Counted from the stretch's first letter, positions 36,203-46,139 are shown. The stretch: 64,000 nucleotides of DNA from Erysipelotrichaceae bacterium (GCA_012513225.1 JAAZCQ010000053.1:1-64000); one strand, 5' to 3'. The notes: generated by a model not told the origin, from the sequence alone. Translations and numbers: made by a program.

Positions 36203-37297
36203 TTATCCTTGAACTCTGTTTGAATTTGTAATCTTTATAATTAGATTTTCATATTGTGGAATAATATTATTTAAATCATACTTTTCGGATATCACATCAC
36301 TATTATAATCAATTTTATTTTCAATTGCTTTTCTTATTCCAGATTCTAAAGAAGAAATATCATTCACATCAACTAAGATTCCCAATTCTCCATTATTTAA
36401 AATCTCACTTGGCCCACTTTTACACTTTGTTGAAACAATATTTGTTCCTAAAGCTAGTGCCTCTAGTAAACTATTCGGGAAACCTTCATATTTAGAAGAT
36501 AGAACATATAAATCGGCATATTTGTAAAAGGGATATGGATTTTTCTTGAATCCAGATAAAGTTACACTTTTATTTATATTTAATTTATCTATTTGTGCTT
36601 TAAGATCATCTTCTAATACACCTTGACCTAAAATAGTTAAATGTATATTTGGATAGTCAGGTAGTAAATTATAAATCGCATCAATTAAAATATCGAATCT
36701 TTTTTGACCAACTAATCTTCCAACAGCTAGAATATTGTATTTTGTTTGAAAATAAGGATTAAATTCATTACTTTTTTCAAGTATATAATTTTTATCTATT
36801 GGATTATAGATTCTAGTTACTTTATTTTCTTTAATTTTGAAAGCATTTATAATATCTGATTTCATCTCATCACATTGAGCAATAATCTTATCGGCAGTTT
36901 TAAATATAAATCTTTCAATCAAATTTTTTGTTTTATTTTGATCTATAAGTGTATGAGGATTATTTGTAAATCTAACAATAATTTTTGGTCTAGATATTAA
37001 AAAAGGTCTTATACATAAGGTAATTAAATTCAATTGATGCATAGTTGCTAATATCACATCTGGTTTAATTTCATTTAAATATTTTATTAGACTTAAAATT
37101 CTTTTCTCTATCTTTTCTTTTTTTAAAAATATAATATTTATATCATTAGGTAATAAAAAACCATAATCACCTTTTTTATCCATAAATATCATAGATAAAT
37201 CAAATTTTTTGCGGTCCAAATTATTAGCAATATTTAACATTACTTTTTCAGCACCACCACCAGATAACGAATTTGATAATATAACAACTTTAATCAT
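36203..37297 (-). CDS. Glycosyltransferase family 4 (GT-B fold)
   Basis: A 364-residue GT-B transferase. The N-terminal domain has ILSNSLSGGGAEKVMLNIAN, the acceptor side; the C-terminal donor domain has NILAVGRLVGQKRFDILIDA, LTILGQGVLEDDLKAQI and YVLSSKYEGFPNSLLEALA, the E-x7-E nucleotide-sugar motif. It likely acts at the inner membrane face on a cell-wall or exopolysaccharide. It is 179 bases upstream of the PL9-like gene and may be co-transcribed. AAAAGGGAG ribosome site. Confidence 0.9.
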   Translation of the reverse strand: MIKVVILSNSLSGGGAEKVMLNIANNLDRKKFDLSMIFMDKKGDYGFLLPNDINIIFLKKEKIEKRILSLIKYLNEIKPDVILATMHQLNLITLCIRPFLISRPKIIVRFTNNPHTLIDQNKTKNLIERFIFKTADKIIAQCDEMKSDIINAFKIKENKVTRIYNPIDKNYILEKSNEFNPYFQTKYNILAVGRLVGQKRFDILIDAIYNLLPDYPNIHLTILGQGVLEDDLKAQIDKLNINKSVTLSGFKKNPYPFYKYADLYVLSSKYEGFPNSLLEALALGTNIVSTKCKSGPSEILNNGELGILVDVNDISSLESGIRKAIENKIDYNSDVISEKYDLNNIIPQYENLIIKITNSNRVQG

Positions 37298-37567
37298 AAA
37301 TTCTCCCTTTTGATTTATTTAAAAATTATTCTTTAAACTATATTCTAATTAAAATAATCTTCATGAATATCATTATAACATCAATCAGATTTTTTTAATT
37401 ATTGTCTAATACATATATCTTTGATTATTAATTAAATCCAAAATATTGATACAGTGTTTTGTCTTCATCTTCATATAAGAATACTGATTTATTATTTTAC
37501 AATGTAAATTTTGTAACCTTGATACTATCTTATTGCTAACTTAACGATCATTCTTGATTTTATAAAA

Positions 37568-37595
37568 TAAAAAAACTCCCATAAAATAGGAGTTT
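37568..37595 (-). terminator. Terminator of rplM-rpsI
   Basis: AAACTCC and GGAGTTT, 8-nt loop, then T5 on the minus strand, 19 bases after the rpsI stop. The remaining part of 37298-37613 is AT-rich and carries the promoter of the glycosyltransferase; nothing else was recognised. Confidence 0.8.
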
Positions 37596-37613
37596 GTTTG
37601 ATAATCGATTTGA

Positions 37614-38021
37614 TTAACGCTTTGAGAATTGTGGAGCTCTTCTTGCTTTTTTAAGACCGTATTTCTTACGTTCTTTAATACGAGAATCACGAGTTAAGAA
37701 TCCTGCTGCTTTTAAAGCTGGTCTATAATCTGATGATGCTTCAAGTAAAGCACGAGATATACCATGTCTCATAGCACCTGCTTGTCCTGAATATCCTCCA
37801 CCAATTACATTAATTTTAATGTCAAATTGTTCAAGAGTTTCAGTCAATACAAGTGGTGATCTAACTTCCATAATTAGTGTAGCTAATGGTAGATAATCTT
37901 CTAATGTTTTACCATTAACAACGATATTACCTGTACCTGGAGTCATAAAGACACGCGCAATAGACTCTTTACGACGTCCAGTACCAATATATGATACATT
38001 TGATTTTTTCTTAGTTGCCAT
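37614..38021 (-). CDS. rpsI: 30S ribosomal protein S9
   Basis: 135 residues. [23 protein letters not shown] at the start, [23 protein letters not shown] in the middle and the invariant end [12 protein letters not shown], whose terminal Arg reaches the P-site tRNA. It follows rplM by 15 bases, as in nearly all bacteria. Confidence 0.98.
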   Translation of the reverse strand: MATKKKSNVSYIGTGRRKESIARVFMTPGTGNIVVNGKTLEDYLPLATLIMEVRSPLVLTETLEQFDIKINVIGGGYSGQAGAMRHGISRALLEASSDYRPALKAAGFLTRDSRIKERKKYGLKKARRAPQFSKR

Positions 38022-38036
38022 TGTCCTTATTCCTTC

Positions 38037-38474
38037 CTAACCTTTTATCTTTAGCTCAATAGGTTTTTGAGCAGCATGTGGATGTTCTGGTCCTTCATAA
38101 ACAAATAGATGAGTTCTTTGAACATTCCCTAACTTAGTATGAGGTAACATACCACGAACAGCTTTTTCAACCCATTCAACAGTGTATTTCTCACGCATTT
38201 CTCTTGTTGTTCTTGTTCTTAAACCACCTGGATATAAAGAGTGGCTATAATAGCTTTTCTTGTTATCTTGATCTCCAGTAATTACAATTTTATCAGCATT
38301 TACGATAATAACATAATCACCGCAATCTACATGTGGTGTAAAAGTTGGTTTGTGTTTTCCTCTAATTACATGTGCAACTTCACTTGCAAGTCTACCTAGA
38401 GTCAAACCAGTTCCATCAACGACATACCATTGATGAACAACTTCATTTGGTTTTGCCATAGTTGTTTGGCGCAT
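38037..38474 (-). CDS. rplM: 50S ribosomal protein L13
   Basis: 145 residues starting at MRQTTMAKPNEV, the usual L13 N-terminus, eight bases after an AGGAGG site. An upstream in-frame ATG at 38522 would add 16 residues but lies in the structured leader. HVIRGKHKPTFTPHVDCGDY, GGLRTRTTREM and RGMLPHTKLG are standard L13 stretches. Confidence 0.97.
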   Translation of the reverse strand: MRQTTMAKPNEVVHQWYVVDGTGLTLGRLASEVAHVIRGKHKPTFTPHVDCGDYVIIVNADKIVITGDQDNKKSYYSHSLYPGGLRTRTTREMREKYTVEWVEKAVRGMLPHTKLGNVQRTHLFVYEGPEHPHAAQKPIELKIKG

Positions 38475-38535
38475 TTTTATTTCCTCCTCAACAAACGTAG
38501 TTTCCGGGGCTACATTTGGCATGAGTTGCCGAATA
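38475..38535 (-). ncRNA. Probable L13-type mRNA leader of rplM-rpsI
   Basis: The 5' leader between the promoter and the rplM start can fold with CAAC...GTTG enclosing GTAG...CTAC and a CCGGAAA loop, just before the ribosome site. This agrees with the L13 leader known in Firmicutes, by which r-protein binding represses its own operon. The match is by eye. Confidence 0.55.
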
Positions 38536-38537
38536 AC

Positions 38538-38566
38538 ATTGTATTACGCTAAGAGTAATAAGTCAA
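38538..38566 (-). promoter_or_regulatory. Promoter of rplM-rpsI
   Basis: TTGACT (38561-38566), exact 17-bp spacer and TACAAT (38538-38543), located directly after the truA stop region; it makes rplM-rpsI partly independent of the ecf-truA operon. Confidence 0.75.
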
Positions 38567-38577
38567 TAAAAACCCTA

Positions 38578-39567
38578 CTATTGATAGCGTTTTTCTAATA
38601 CTTCCATCATTTTATTATTTAATTTAAATTTATCATCAGCACACAATAATTCTACACATCCATTTACTTTTATTAAGCCTAATACTTCTTCTTTATTTCT
38701 AGGACAAATCATATAAGTATTTTCATCAATATCAATATTATTTTTATAATTATTTTTAAAATCGTTTAATACTCTTTGATCTTCTTTATGTATATCTCTA
38801 ATTAAATATTCATTATCTAAATAAACTAATTCAAAATATTTAACTTCCAATAAAGTTAAACCTGTTGCATCAATATTCTTATTAAATAAATTCTTATCTT
38901 TTTTTTCTAAAATATCTTTTAAATCTTTACTACTTAATCTGCCTCTTCCAACCTCTATTAATGCTGAAACAATCATTCTAACCATATATCTTAAAAAACC
39001 ATTACCTTTAAAAATGATTTTAATTAGATCATTTTTTTCTATAAATTCTATATTAAATATTTCTCTATATTGATTTGGATATACACTTTTAAAAGAAGAA
39101 TTAAATGAAGTAAAATCATGATATCCAATAAATACTAGTGAAGCTTCTTTCATTTTATTTATATCTAAATCGTAATATGCAGAAAAAACATAATCTTTAT
39201 TAAAAACATTATAATCACCAATATTAATTATATATTCATATTTTTTATATAAAGCACAATATCTTGCATGAAATAATTCATCAACTTTAACTACTTCATT
39301 TATATATATATCATCAGGTAAAAAAGAATTTAAAGCATATTTCCACTTTTCATTATTCATATCTAAATTACTATCAAAATGAAAAGTCTGTCCTTTTGAA
39401 TTTACTTTAGCATCTGTTCTACCAGCTGCAATTATAGAATTATTTTCTTTTGTAATTTTATTGATAACATTTTCTATAACTTCTTGTATTCCCAAAGAAT
39501 TATCTTGTCTTTGCCATCCTGAATAATCTTTTCCAATATAGCTAACAATAACCTTATACCTATGCAT
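38578..39567 (-). CDS. truA: tRNA pseudouridine(38-40) synthase TruA with a C-terminal extension
   Basis: 329 residues where TruA is usually 245-260. The first 250 carry the enzyme: YIGKDYSGWQRQ, the catalytic Asp in AAGRTDAKVNSKGQ (normally GRTDAGVHA; the Asp is kept but the following Gly-Val-His is changed), ARYCALYKKYEYII and FLRYMVRMIVSALIEVGRG. The last 80 residues (YLIRDIHKEDQRVLNDF onwards) are an extra piece that recalls part of a GNAT domain. It pseudouridylates U38-40 of tRNA anticodon stems. It overlaps ecfT by 8 bases. Confidence 0.93.
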   Translation of the reverse strand: MHRYKVIVSYIGKDYSGWQRQDNSLGIQEVIENVINKITKENNSIIAAGRTDAKVNSKGQTFHFDSNLDMNNEKWKYALNSFLPDDIYINEVVKVDELFHARYCALYKKYEYIINIGDYNVFNKDYVFSAYYDLDINKMKEASLVFIGYHDFTSFNSSFKSVYPNQYREIFNIEFIEKNDLIKIIFKGNGFLRYMVRMIVSALIEVGRGRLSSKDLKDILEKKDKNLFNKNIDATGLTLLEVKYFELVYLDNEYLIRDIHKEDQRVLNDFKNNYKNNIDIDENTYMICPRNKEEVLGLIKVNGCVELLCADDKFKLNNKMMEVLEKRYQ

Positions 39568-40363
39568 AAATCCTCGATAAAACTATCATTGCAATAAGTA
39601 ATACAAAACTAGATGCAATAAGAACATAATCTTTAAAAACCATTTTCAAAGTTTTATAACGAGTTCTTTCTTTACCAGGTGAGTAACCTCTAGCTTCCAT
39701 CGCATTAGCTAAATCTTCAGCTCTTGAAAGTGCAGAAATAAACAAAGGAACTATTAAAGATAATATTGCCATTATCTTTTCTTTAAAACTCCCTTCTTTT
39801 AAATCAACACCACGACTAGCCTGAGCCTTCATTATTCTTTGAGTTTCTTCTATTAAGTCTGGAATAAATCTTAAAGCTATACTAATTAACATTGCAATCT
39901 CATGAGAAGGAACACCAATCTTTTTAAATGGAGATAATAGATCTTCTATTCCTAATGTTAAATCTAATGGTTTTGTAGTTGCAGTTAATGTTGTTGTAAT
40001 CATAATCATTAAAAACAATCTAACTGTAATATACAAAGTTTGAAAAATAGCTTCACTATATATTGTATAGCCATATATATTGAATAATAAATCTCCTTGC
40101 TTTATAACAAGTGTATTGATAAATAACAAAAATATTAACATCATCATCATTGGTTTCATAGCATTTAATATTATTTTAATATTAAGTTTTGACAATAAAA
40201 CAACGATGAAAACACATAATCCTATTACTCCATATCCTATCCAACCACTAGGAAAAAATATTGCAACGATAAGAATAAGCATCGCAAGTATTTTAGATCT
40301 AGGATCCATTTTATGTATAACAGAATCTAATGGTATATATTTCCCAAATGTCATATTACTCAT
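39560..40363 (-). CDS. ecfT: ECF transporter transmembrane protein EcfT
   Basis: 267 residues with about five to six spans. The two coupling motifs that contact the ATPases are present as AQASRGVDL and AMEARGYSPG. It joins EcfA1, EcfA2 and interchangeable substrate-binding S proteins to import vitamins. The start ATG overlaps the stop codon of ecfA2. Confidence 0.95.
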   Translation of the reverse strand: MSNMTFGKYIPLDSVIHKMDPRSKILAMLILIVAIFFPSGWIGYGVIGLCVFIVVLLSKLNIKIILNAMKPMMMMLIFLLFINTLVIKQGDLLFNIYGYTIYSEAIFQTLYITVRLFLMIMITTTLTATTKPLDLTLGIEDLLSPFKKIGVPSHEIAMLISIALRFIPDLIEETQRIMKAQASRGVDLKEGSFKEKIMAILSLIVPLFISALSRAEDLANAMEARGYSPGKERTRYKTLKMVFKDYVLIASSFVLLIAMIVLSRIYA

Positions 40364-41211
40364 TATTTTTTTACCTGCCTACTAATAATTTTCACTAAAG
40401 ATTTAATATCCATAACATCATCATCTATCTTATAGCCTTTTTCTATTAATTCATCTTTTAATCTAATTACATTAGGAGGTAAAATACCTAAGCTTTTACA
40501 TAAAGAACTATCTTTAAAGAAAGTTTTAACTTCACTTTCATACTTGATTTTACCTTCTGACATAACAACTACTTCATCACAATAATTTAAAACTTGTTCC
40601 ATATCATGTGTAACTATAATAATTGTTTTATTATATTTTTTATTTAAGTCTAAAAATAATTTCATCATGCTCTTACTACCACTTGGATCTAGTCCAGCAG
40701 TAGGCTCATCAAGAACTATTACTTTAGGATCCATAGCTAATATTCCTGCAATAGCTACTCTTCTTTTTTGTCCTCCAGAAAGTTCTAAAGGACTTCTTTC
40801 AAACAAGCTAGCATCAATATCAACCATTTTTAATGCTTGTTTTGCTTTTTCTTCACTATTTTCAATATTAAAATTTTTAGGACCAAATTCAACATCCTTT
40901 AATACTGTTTCTTCAAATAATTGATACTCAGGAAATTGAAAAACTAAACCAATATCTTTTCTTAAACTTTTTAGATTCTTTGGTTTTTCATCACTTGTAA
41001 TCACTCTATCAAAAACTGTAACACTACCACTTGTAGGAAGTAATAAAGCATTTAAATGCTGTACTAATGTACTTTTTCCACTACCAGTAGCACCAATAAT
41101 CGCAGTAATCTTACCTTCTTTTATATTCAAATTAATACCAGTTAAAGCTGAATATCTAAAAGGTGTTCCTTCTGAGTATATATGTGATACTTCTTTAAAT
41201 AAGATTGGCAA
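40363..41211 (-). CDS. ecfA2: ECF transporter ATPase EcfA2
   Basis: 282 residues. Walker A GATGSGKST, Q-loop FQFPEYQLFEETV, signature LSGGQKRR, Walker B VIVLDEPTAGLDP, switch His in VTHDMEQV. It overlaps ecfA1 by 17 bases and forms the heterodimer of the energising module. Confidence 0.96.
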   Translation of the reverse strand: MPILFKEVSHIYSEGTPFRYSALTGINLNIKEGKITAIIGATGSGKSTLVQHLNALLLPTSGSVTVFDRVITSDEKPKNLKSLRKDIGLVFQFPEYQLFEETVLKDVEFGPKNFNIENSEEKAKQALKMVDIDASLFERSPLELSGGQKRRVAIAGILAMDPKVIVLDEPTAGLDPSGSKSMMKLFLDLNKKYNKTIIIVTHDMEQVLNYCDEVVVMSEGKIKYESEVKTFFKDSSLCKSLGILPPNVIRLKDELIEKGYKIDDDVMDIKSLVKIISRQVKK

Positions 41212-42013
41212 GTTTATTCACCAACCCTTCCATAGTAACTTCATCATTTATTTTAATTTTATTTTTTCTTAATTCTTCTACAATTTTCATACTAAAAGGA
41301 ATATCTAAGCCGACATCTATTAATAGTTTTTTATCTACCATTACCTTATCAGGTGTTCCCTCTGATACGATTTTCCCATTATTCATAACAATTACTTTAT
41401 CACTTTTAACAACCTCTTCAATATCATGAGTTATAGAAATAATTGTAATTTTTGACTCATTATGTAATTCCATAATCATACTTTTAATATCATCTTTTCC
41501 CTGTGGATCAAGCATACTAGTAGCCTCATCAAAAATAATAATATCTGGGGCTATCGCAAGTATCCCTGCTATTGCAACCCTTTGTTTTTGTCCACCAGAT
41601 AACCTTGAAGGTTCACTATTTAAAAAATCTTTCATTTTAACTTTTTCAGAAAATTTATTAATGATATCATCCATATCCTTTTGAGGTACTAAATGATTTT
41701 CTAACCCAAAAGCAATATCATCTCTAACTGTTGATCCAATAAATTGATTATCAGGGTTTTGAAATACTATACCTACCTTACTTCTTATAAAATCTAAATT
41801 TTCCAAGCTTAAAGGAACACCTTCAATTCTTATATTTCCTTTTAAAGGTTCAAGTAAGCCTATCAATAATTTTGCAACAGTACTTTTACCACTACCATTG
41901 TGTCCAATAATAGTTGTATAAGCACCCATTTCAATCTTAAAGCTTATATCATCTATAGCATTGATATCATCACCATATGAAAAGCTAAGATTTTCTACTT
42001 CTACAACGTTCAA
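41195..42013 (-). CDS. ecfA1: ECF transporter ATPase EcfA1
   Basis: 272 residues with Walker A GHNGSGKST, FQNPDNQFIGSTV, signature LSGGQKQR, Walker B IIIFDEATSMLDP and ITHDIEEV. Translation begins at TTG 42013 after GAGGTG. First gene of ecfA1-ecfA2-ecfT-truA. No S component is encoded beside it. Confidence 0.96.
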   Translation of the reverse strand: MNVVEVENLSFSYGDDINAIDDISFKIEMGAYTTIIGHNGSGKSTVAKLLIGLLEPLKGNIRIEGVPLSLENLDFIRSKVGIVFQNPDNQFIGSTVRDDIAFGLENHLVPQKDMDDIINKFSEKVKMKDFLNSEPSRLSGGQKQRVAIAGILAIAPDIIIFDEATSMLDPQGKDDIKSMIMELHNESKITIISITHDIEEVVKSDKVIVMNNGKIVSEGTPDKVMVDKKLLIDVGLDIPFSMKIVEELRKNKIKINDEVTMEGLVNKLANLI

Positions 42014-42037
42014 ATATAATCACCTCAAAGCCATTTA

Positions 42038-42065
42038 ATTATACAACAATAACATCATTTTACAA
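42038..42065 (-). promoter_or_regulatory. Promoter of the ecf-truA operon
   Basis: TTGTAA (42060-42065), 16-bp spacer, TATAAT (42038-42043) on the minus strand, 24 bases before the ecfA1 start. Confidence 0.65.
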
Positions 42066-42083
42066 TAATTTGGACTATATAAT

Positions 42084-42107
42084 AAAAAAGCCCATATTAT
42101 TATGGGC
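42084..42107 (-). terminator. Terminator after the 42117-42620 gene
   Basis: GCCCATA and TATGGGC form a 7-bp stem with a 4-nt loop followed by six T on the minus strand. Confidence 0.8.
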
Positions 42108-42116
42108 ATGTGGATT

Positions 42117-42620
42117 TTATTGTTCAGCAATCTCAAATCCAGTGTATATACCACCTAAAGCATTAACCTGATTAGAAACATTGAAAATCTCACTAATTAT
42201 TCTTCCATTTTCACTAAAGAATTTCTTAGTTAAAATAACATCTTTTTCTTCTTCATTAACATAGCTAGACTCATAATTATTATCATTCATAATTTCTACA
42301 AATCCAACTATACTACTATCTTCACCAAAAGAAGCATAATGTTTAATTTCTACAAGTGTATCATTTGGATAGTCTTCCTCAAGTTTTAAGTTTTGTGAAT
42401 AAACTTTATCAATAAATGTTTTGCTTAAATAAGGATATAAACCAGAAATTTCATTTACTTCTGCAGAAAATTCACTATCTTTTTCTTCTTCCTCATCATC
42501 TTCAATTTTTACAAATGTTATATCATCATTCTCATTAACTTTTAATTCCAATTTTTTTATTAAGTAATATGCAGCTGCACCACTTGCAACTAAGAAACTT
42601 ACTAGAAAACCTCTTTTCAT
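42117..42620 (-). CDS. Membrane-anchored hypothetical protein
   Basis: 167 residues: a short N-terminal membrane anchor (residues 4-21, GFLVSFLVASGAAAYYL), a very acidic linker (EDDEEEEKDSEFS) and a mixed alpha/beta C-terminal domain (SGLYPYLSKTFIDKVYSQN, HYASFGEDSSIVGFVEIMND). No family recognised. It lies 60 bases after asd and before the terminator, so it could be the last gene of the hom-aspartokinase-asd unit. GTGAGGTG ribosome site. Confidence 0.8.
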   Translation of the reverse strand: MKRGFLVSFLVASGAAAYYLIKKLELKVNENDDITFVKIEDDEEEEKDSEFSAEVNEISGLYPYLSKTFIDKVYSQNLKLEEDYPNDTLVEIKHYASFGEDSSIVGFVEIMNDNNYESSYVNEEEKDVILTKKFFSENGRIISEIFNVSNQVNALGGIYTGFEIAEQ

Positions 42621-42679
42621 AATTACACCTCACTTTTATTTATTTTACCATAATATAAAAATAAATAAAATAATCTTAA

Positions 42680-43663
42680 TTAAATACACTTAATTATTTT
42701 AACTGTATTACTTGCAGCACCTTTTCTAACTTGATCACCGCTACAAAATAAACTATATCCATTAATTGCTTTATCAATTCTAACTCTACCAACCTCAACA
42801 ATATCTTGATCACTCGTATTTAGAGGCATTGGGTATAAACCATTAGGACCATCATCCATAAGTCTAACACCCTCACTATTTCTTATAGCATCTCTAATTT
42901 CATCAAGTGATAAATTGTCTTCTGTTTTAAAACTAATAGATATGCTATGACTTCTAATTACAGGAACTCTAACGCATGTACATGAAACATTTAATTTTGG
43001 TAAATGCATTATCTTTCTACCTTCATTTTGCATTTTCACTTCTTCACTAGTATATCCATCTTCTAAAAAACTACCAATTGCAGGAATTACATTATATGCA
43101 ATTTGGTTAGAAAAGGTATTACTAACAACTTCTTCATTATTAATCAGTGCCTTAACTTGATCCTCAAGTTCTTTAACACCGCTAACACCAGCACCAGAAA
43201 CAGCTTGATAAGTACTAACAACCATATTAGTAATTTTAGATTTCTTATTAATACCATACATTGCCATAAATGCAATTATAGTACTACAGTTTGGATTAGA
43301 TATAATTCCATTATGTTTTTTTGCATCTTCCCCATTTATCTCAGGAACAATTAAAGGAACACTGTCATCTAGTCTAAATGCACTACTATTATCTATTAAA
43401 ATTGCGTTAGATTTTTTTATAAATGGTGCAAATTTAACAGTAGTTGCATTATCAACTGCTCCAAGTACTACATCTAAACCTTCAAATGAATCTTTTGTAG
43501 CTTCAACAACCTTTAATACTTCATCCTTAAATTTAAACTCTTTACCAACACTTCTATGACTAGCTAATAGTCTTAATTCATCAATCTTTATATTTTGTTC
43601 AACTAACGAAACCATCATTTGCTGTCCAACCGCACCAGTAGCACCTAATATACCTATTCTCAT
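42680..43663 (-). CDS. asd: Aspartate-semialdehyde dehydrogenase
   Basis: 327 residues. NADPH loop GILGATGAVGQQM, catalytic Cys in ISNPNCSTIIAF, SGAGVSGVKELE and the His motif in RVPVIRSHS. It reduces aspartyl phosphate to aspartate semialdehyde. Overlaps the aspartokinase gene by 4 bases. Confidence 0.96.
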   Translation of the reverse strand: MRIGILGATGAVGQQMMVSLVEQNIKIDELRLLASHRSVGKEFKFKDEVLKVVEATKDSFEGLDVVLGAVDNATTVKFAPFIKKSNAILIDNSSAFRLDDSVPLIVPEINGEDAKKHNGIISNPNCSTIIAFMAMYGINKKSKITNMVVSTYQAVSGAGVSGVKELEDQVKALINNEEVVSNTFSNQIAYNVIPAIGSFLEDGYTSEEVKMQNEGRKIMHLPKLNVSCTCVRVPVIRSHSISISFKTEDNLSLDEIRDAIRNSEGVRLMDDGPNGLYPMPLNTSDQDIVEVGRVRIDKAINGYSLFCSGDQVRKGAASNTVKIIKCI

Positions 43664-44997
43664 ACTGTATCACTCCTTGTAATAAATCTATCATATATGC
43701 ATTTTATTGTCTTTTCAAAATCTCTATTTTCTACACCAATAATAATATCTATTTCCTCAGCACCTTGATTAATAATTCTAATGTTAATATTGTTTAAACC
43801 AAGTTCAGCAAATAATTTACCTGACATTCCTGGTTTATTACTCATTCCACGACCAACTATTGCGATTAATGCAATGTGATCAATCAATGTAACAGTATCA
43901 CATTTCACTTCTTCCTTTATTCTTGCCATTATTTCATATACATATTTTTCAATAGCATCTGTGGCAACCACTATACTAAAAGTATCAACTCCAACTGGTG
44001 TACTTTCTACTGAAATATTAAAATCTTCAAACACTTGCAATGTTTTTCTCAATGCTCCTACTTCACTAGATACTGCAGACTTATTTACAGTTATAACAGA
44101 AAAGTTTTTCTTACCACTGATACCAGTAATAAAATGAGGTGGATCTATTGCATCATGTTTACTACAATCATTTAAAATCATAGTACCTGGATTATCTGGA
44201 TCATTTGTATTCTTTATATTAATTGGAATATTTTTCTTTTTAACCGGAAATATTGCCTCATCATGAAGAACGTTAGCACCCATATAACTCAATTCTCTTA
44301 ATTCATAATATGTAATATATTTTATTCTTTGAGGATTATCAACAACCCTAGGATCTGCAATTAAAATACCAGATACATCAGTCCAATTTTCATAAACATC
44401 CGCATTAATTATATTTGCGATAATAGCTCCAGTAATATCACTGCCTCCTCTTGACATTATTTTAATAGCACCATTTGGCAATGAACCATAAAATCCTGGA
44501 ATAACTACCTTTCTTCCTTTTTTGATTTTACTTTGAAGAAGTTGTTCACTTCTTTCAAAATTAACTTCTCCGTTATAGTTAAACGATATAACATCTCTTG
44601 CATCCAAAAAATCTGCATCAAGATATTCAGCCAAACATTTTCCTGTTAAATACTCACCCCTAGATACTAAGTAGTCAATACCTACTTCTTTATTTATTAA
44701 ATCCTTTATTAAATCAAATTCTCTTTCTAAATCAATTTTTAAATTTAATTCTTCTTTTATTCCCATATACTTATCATAAATAAGTTTATATAAGCTATCA
44801 TAAGGTACTCCATATTTAATATGCGCATGAATCAAATACAATAAGTCAGTTACCTTATAATCTTCTACACCTGATTTTCCACATGCACTAGTAACTATAA
44901 AAGCTCTACTAGGATCACTATCTACTATTCCTTTAACTTTTTTAAACTGACAGCCATTTGCAACACTACTCCCACCAAACTTTACAACTTTTATCAT
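43660..44997 (-). CDS. Aspartokinase (monofunctional)
   Basis: 445 residues. Kinase domain with KFGGSSVANGCQFKKV, VSRGEYLTGKCLAEYL and MSRGGSDITGAIIA; C-terminal ACT pair (SVITVNKSAVSSEVGALRK, VGRGMSNKPGMSGKLF) that usually gives feedback inhibition by Lys or Thr. It shares a 4-base overlap with both neighbours, so hom, aspartokinase and asd are tightly coupled. The context suggests the threonine branch. Confidence 0.95.
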   Translation of the reverse strand: MIKVVKFGGSSVANGCQFKKVKGIVDSDPSRAFIVTSACGKSGVEDYKVTDLLYLIHAHIKYGVPYDSLYKLIYDKYMGIKEELNLKIDLEREFDLIKDLINKEVGIDYLVSRGEYLTGKCLAEYLDADFLDARDVISFNYNGEVNFERSEQLLQSKIKKGRKVVIPGFYGSLPNGAIKIMSRGGSDITGAIIANIINADVYENWTDVSGILIADPRVVDNPQRIKYITYYELRELSYMGANVLHDEAIFPVKKKNIPINIKNTNDPDNPGTMILNDCSKHDAIDPPHFITGISGKKNFSVITVNKSAVSSEVGALRKTLQVFEDFNISVESTPVGVDTFSIVVATDAIEKYVYEIMARIKEEVKCDTVTLIDHIALIAIVGRGMSNKPGMSGKLFAELGLNNINIRIINQGAEEIDIIIGVENRDFEKTIKCIYDRFITRSDTV

Positions 44998-46139
44998 ATA
45001 CTCACCCCTGCAACAAACATTAAACTATCATCTGTTTTATCTACTAACTCTTTTATCTTTAAAATATTTAAAGGTTTAGTAATTATTACATCTGAATCTA
45101 TTTCTTTATAAATAACATCTTGAAATAACTCTAAATTCTTACTTCTTACATAGTAATTACTCATAAATTCACTATTATCTATACTAACGCTAGATTTATT
45201 AACTAAGCTAACATCCTCATTAGTTAACAATGAAATAATATCTTGAACAACAGCATGTGCTGTAGCCAGTTTACCAGCACCTTGACCTATATAAGATGCG
45301 CTACCTAAGTATTCACTATTAAGTTCTATACAATTTAAGTTAGTATGAACATGAGCTAAAGTATCATAATTATTAATATATTCAGGTTGTACCAACACTT
45401 GCACACTATCGCCTTTTTTTATTCCTCTACCAATTAATTTTAATGTAGCCTGATGTCTTTTACCAAAATAAATATCTCTTTGGGTAACGGTTCTAACACC
45501 AAGAGTAGTAATATCATTAAGTTTTAATGATGTATCCCAAATCATATTCCCTGATAGACAACATTTGTATCTTACATCATGTCCATCTATATCATCAGAA
45601 GGATCTTTTTCTGCATAACCAAGTTGTTGTGCTTCTTTTAATACATCCTCAAAACTATCTCCTTCTTTAAACATTTTATCTAATATATAATTAGTTGTTC
45701 CATTAAAAATACCTTGAAAATCATAAATATCATCAATTTTCTTTGTATGTCTTATATTAGACATAACAGGTATTCCACCACCTACACTAGCCTCAAATAC
45801 TATAGAAACATTATTTTCTTTCGCAAGAGAAACAAGCTCATCATAATACGTAGCCATTACCTTCTTATTACTTGTTACTATATGTTTTTTTGCTTTAAGT
45901 GCTTTACTTATATATTCAAAAGGAATATCCAATCCACCCATACATTCAACAACAACATCAATATCATCAATTAATGCATCATCAATGTTAAAAACCATTC
46001 TATCATCAGTGGCCTCACTTGCATCCTTAACTAATATTTTTACTATCTCTAATTGTTTTGTAAACTTTGTTTCATGTTTATCAATAATATTAGAAACACC
46101 GCCCCCAACAACTCCATGCCCAAGTAATGCAATTTTCAT
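44994..46139 (-). CDS. hom: Homoserine dehydrogenase
   Basis: 381 residues. NAD(P) loop LLGHGVVGGGV, VTSNKKVMATY, FEASVGGGIPVMSNIR, GIFNGTTNYIL, YAEKDPSDDIDGHDVRYK (catalytic Lys and Asp). It is shorter than the 420-430-residue Gram-positive form and seems to lack a full C-terminal ACT domain. ATG 46139 follows GGAAGG by 11 bases; a frame extending to 46196 lies in the promoter. Confidence 0.94.
   Translation of the reverse strand: MKIALLGHGVVGGGVSNIIDKHETKFTKQLEIVKILVKDASEATDDRMVFNIDDALIDDIDVVVECMGGLDIPFEYISKALKAKKHIVTSNKKVMATYYDELVSLAKENNVSIVFEASVGGGIPVMSNIRHTKKIDDIYDFQGIFNGTTNYILDKMFKEGDSFEDVLKEAQQLGYAEKDPSDDIDGHDVRYKCCLSGNMIWDTSLKLNDITTLGVRTVTQRDIYFGKRHQATLKLIGRGIKKGDSVQVLVQPEYINNYDTLAHVHTNLNCIELNSEYLGSASYIGQGAGKLATAHAVVQDIISLLTNEDVSLVNKSSVSIDNSEFMSNYYVRSKNLELFQDVIYKEIDSDVIITKPLNILKIKELVDKTDDSLMFVAGVSI

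Noticed and set aside
38475-38522. Longer L13 beginning 16 residues earlier
   Set aside because: These codons overlap the folded leader and the ribosome site; the standard L13 start is MRQTT.
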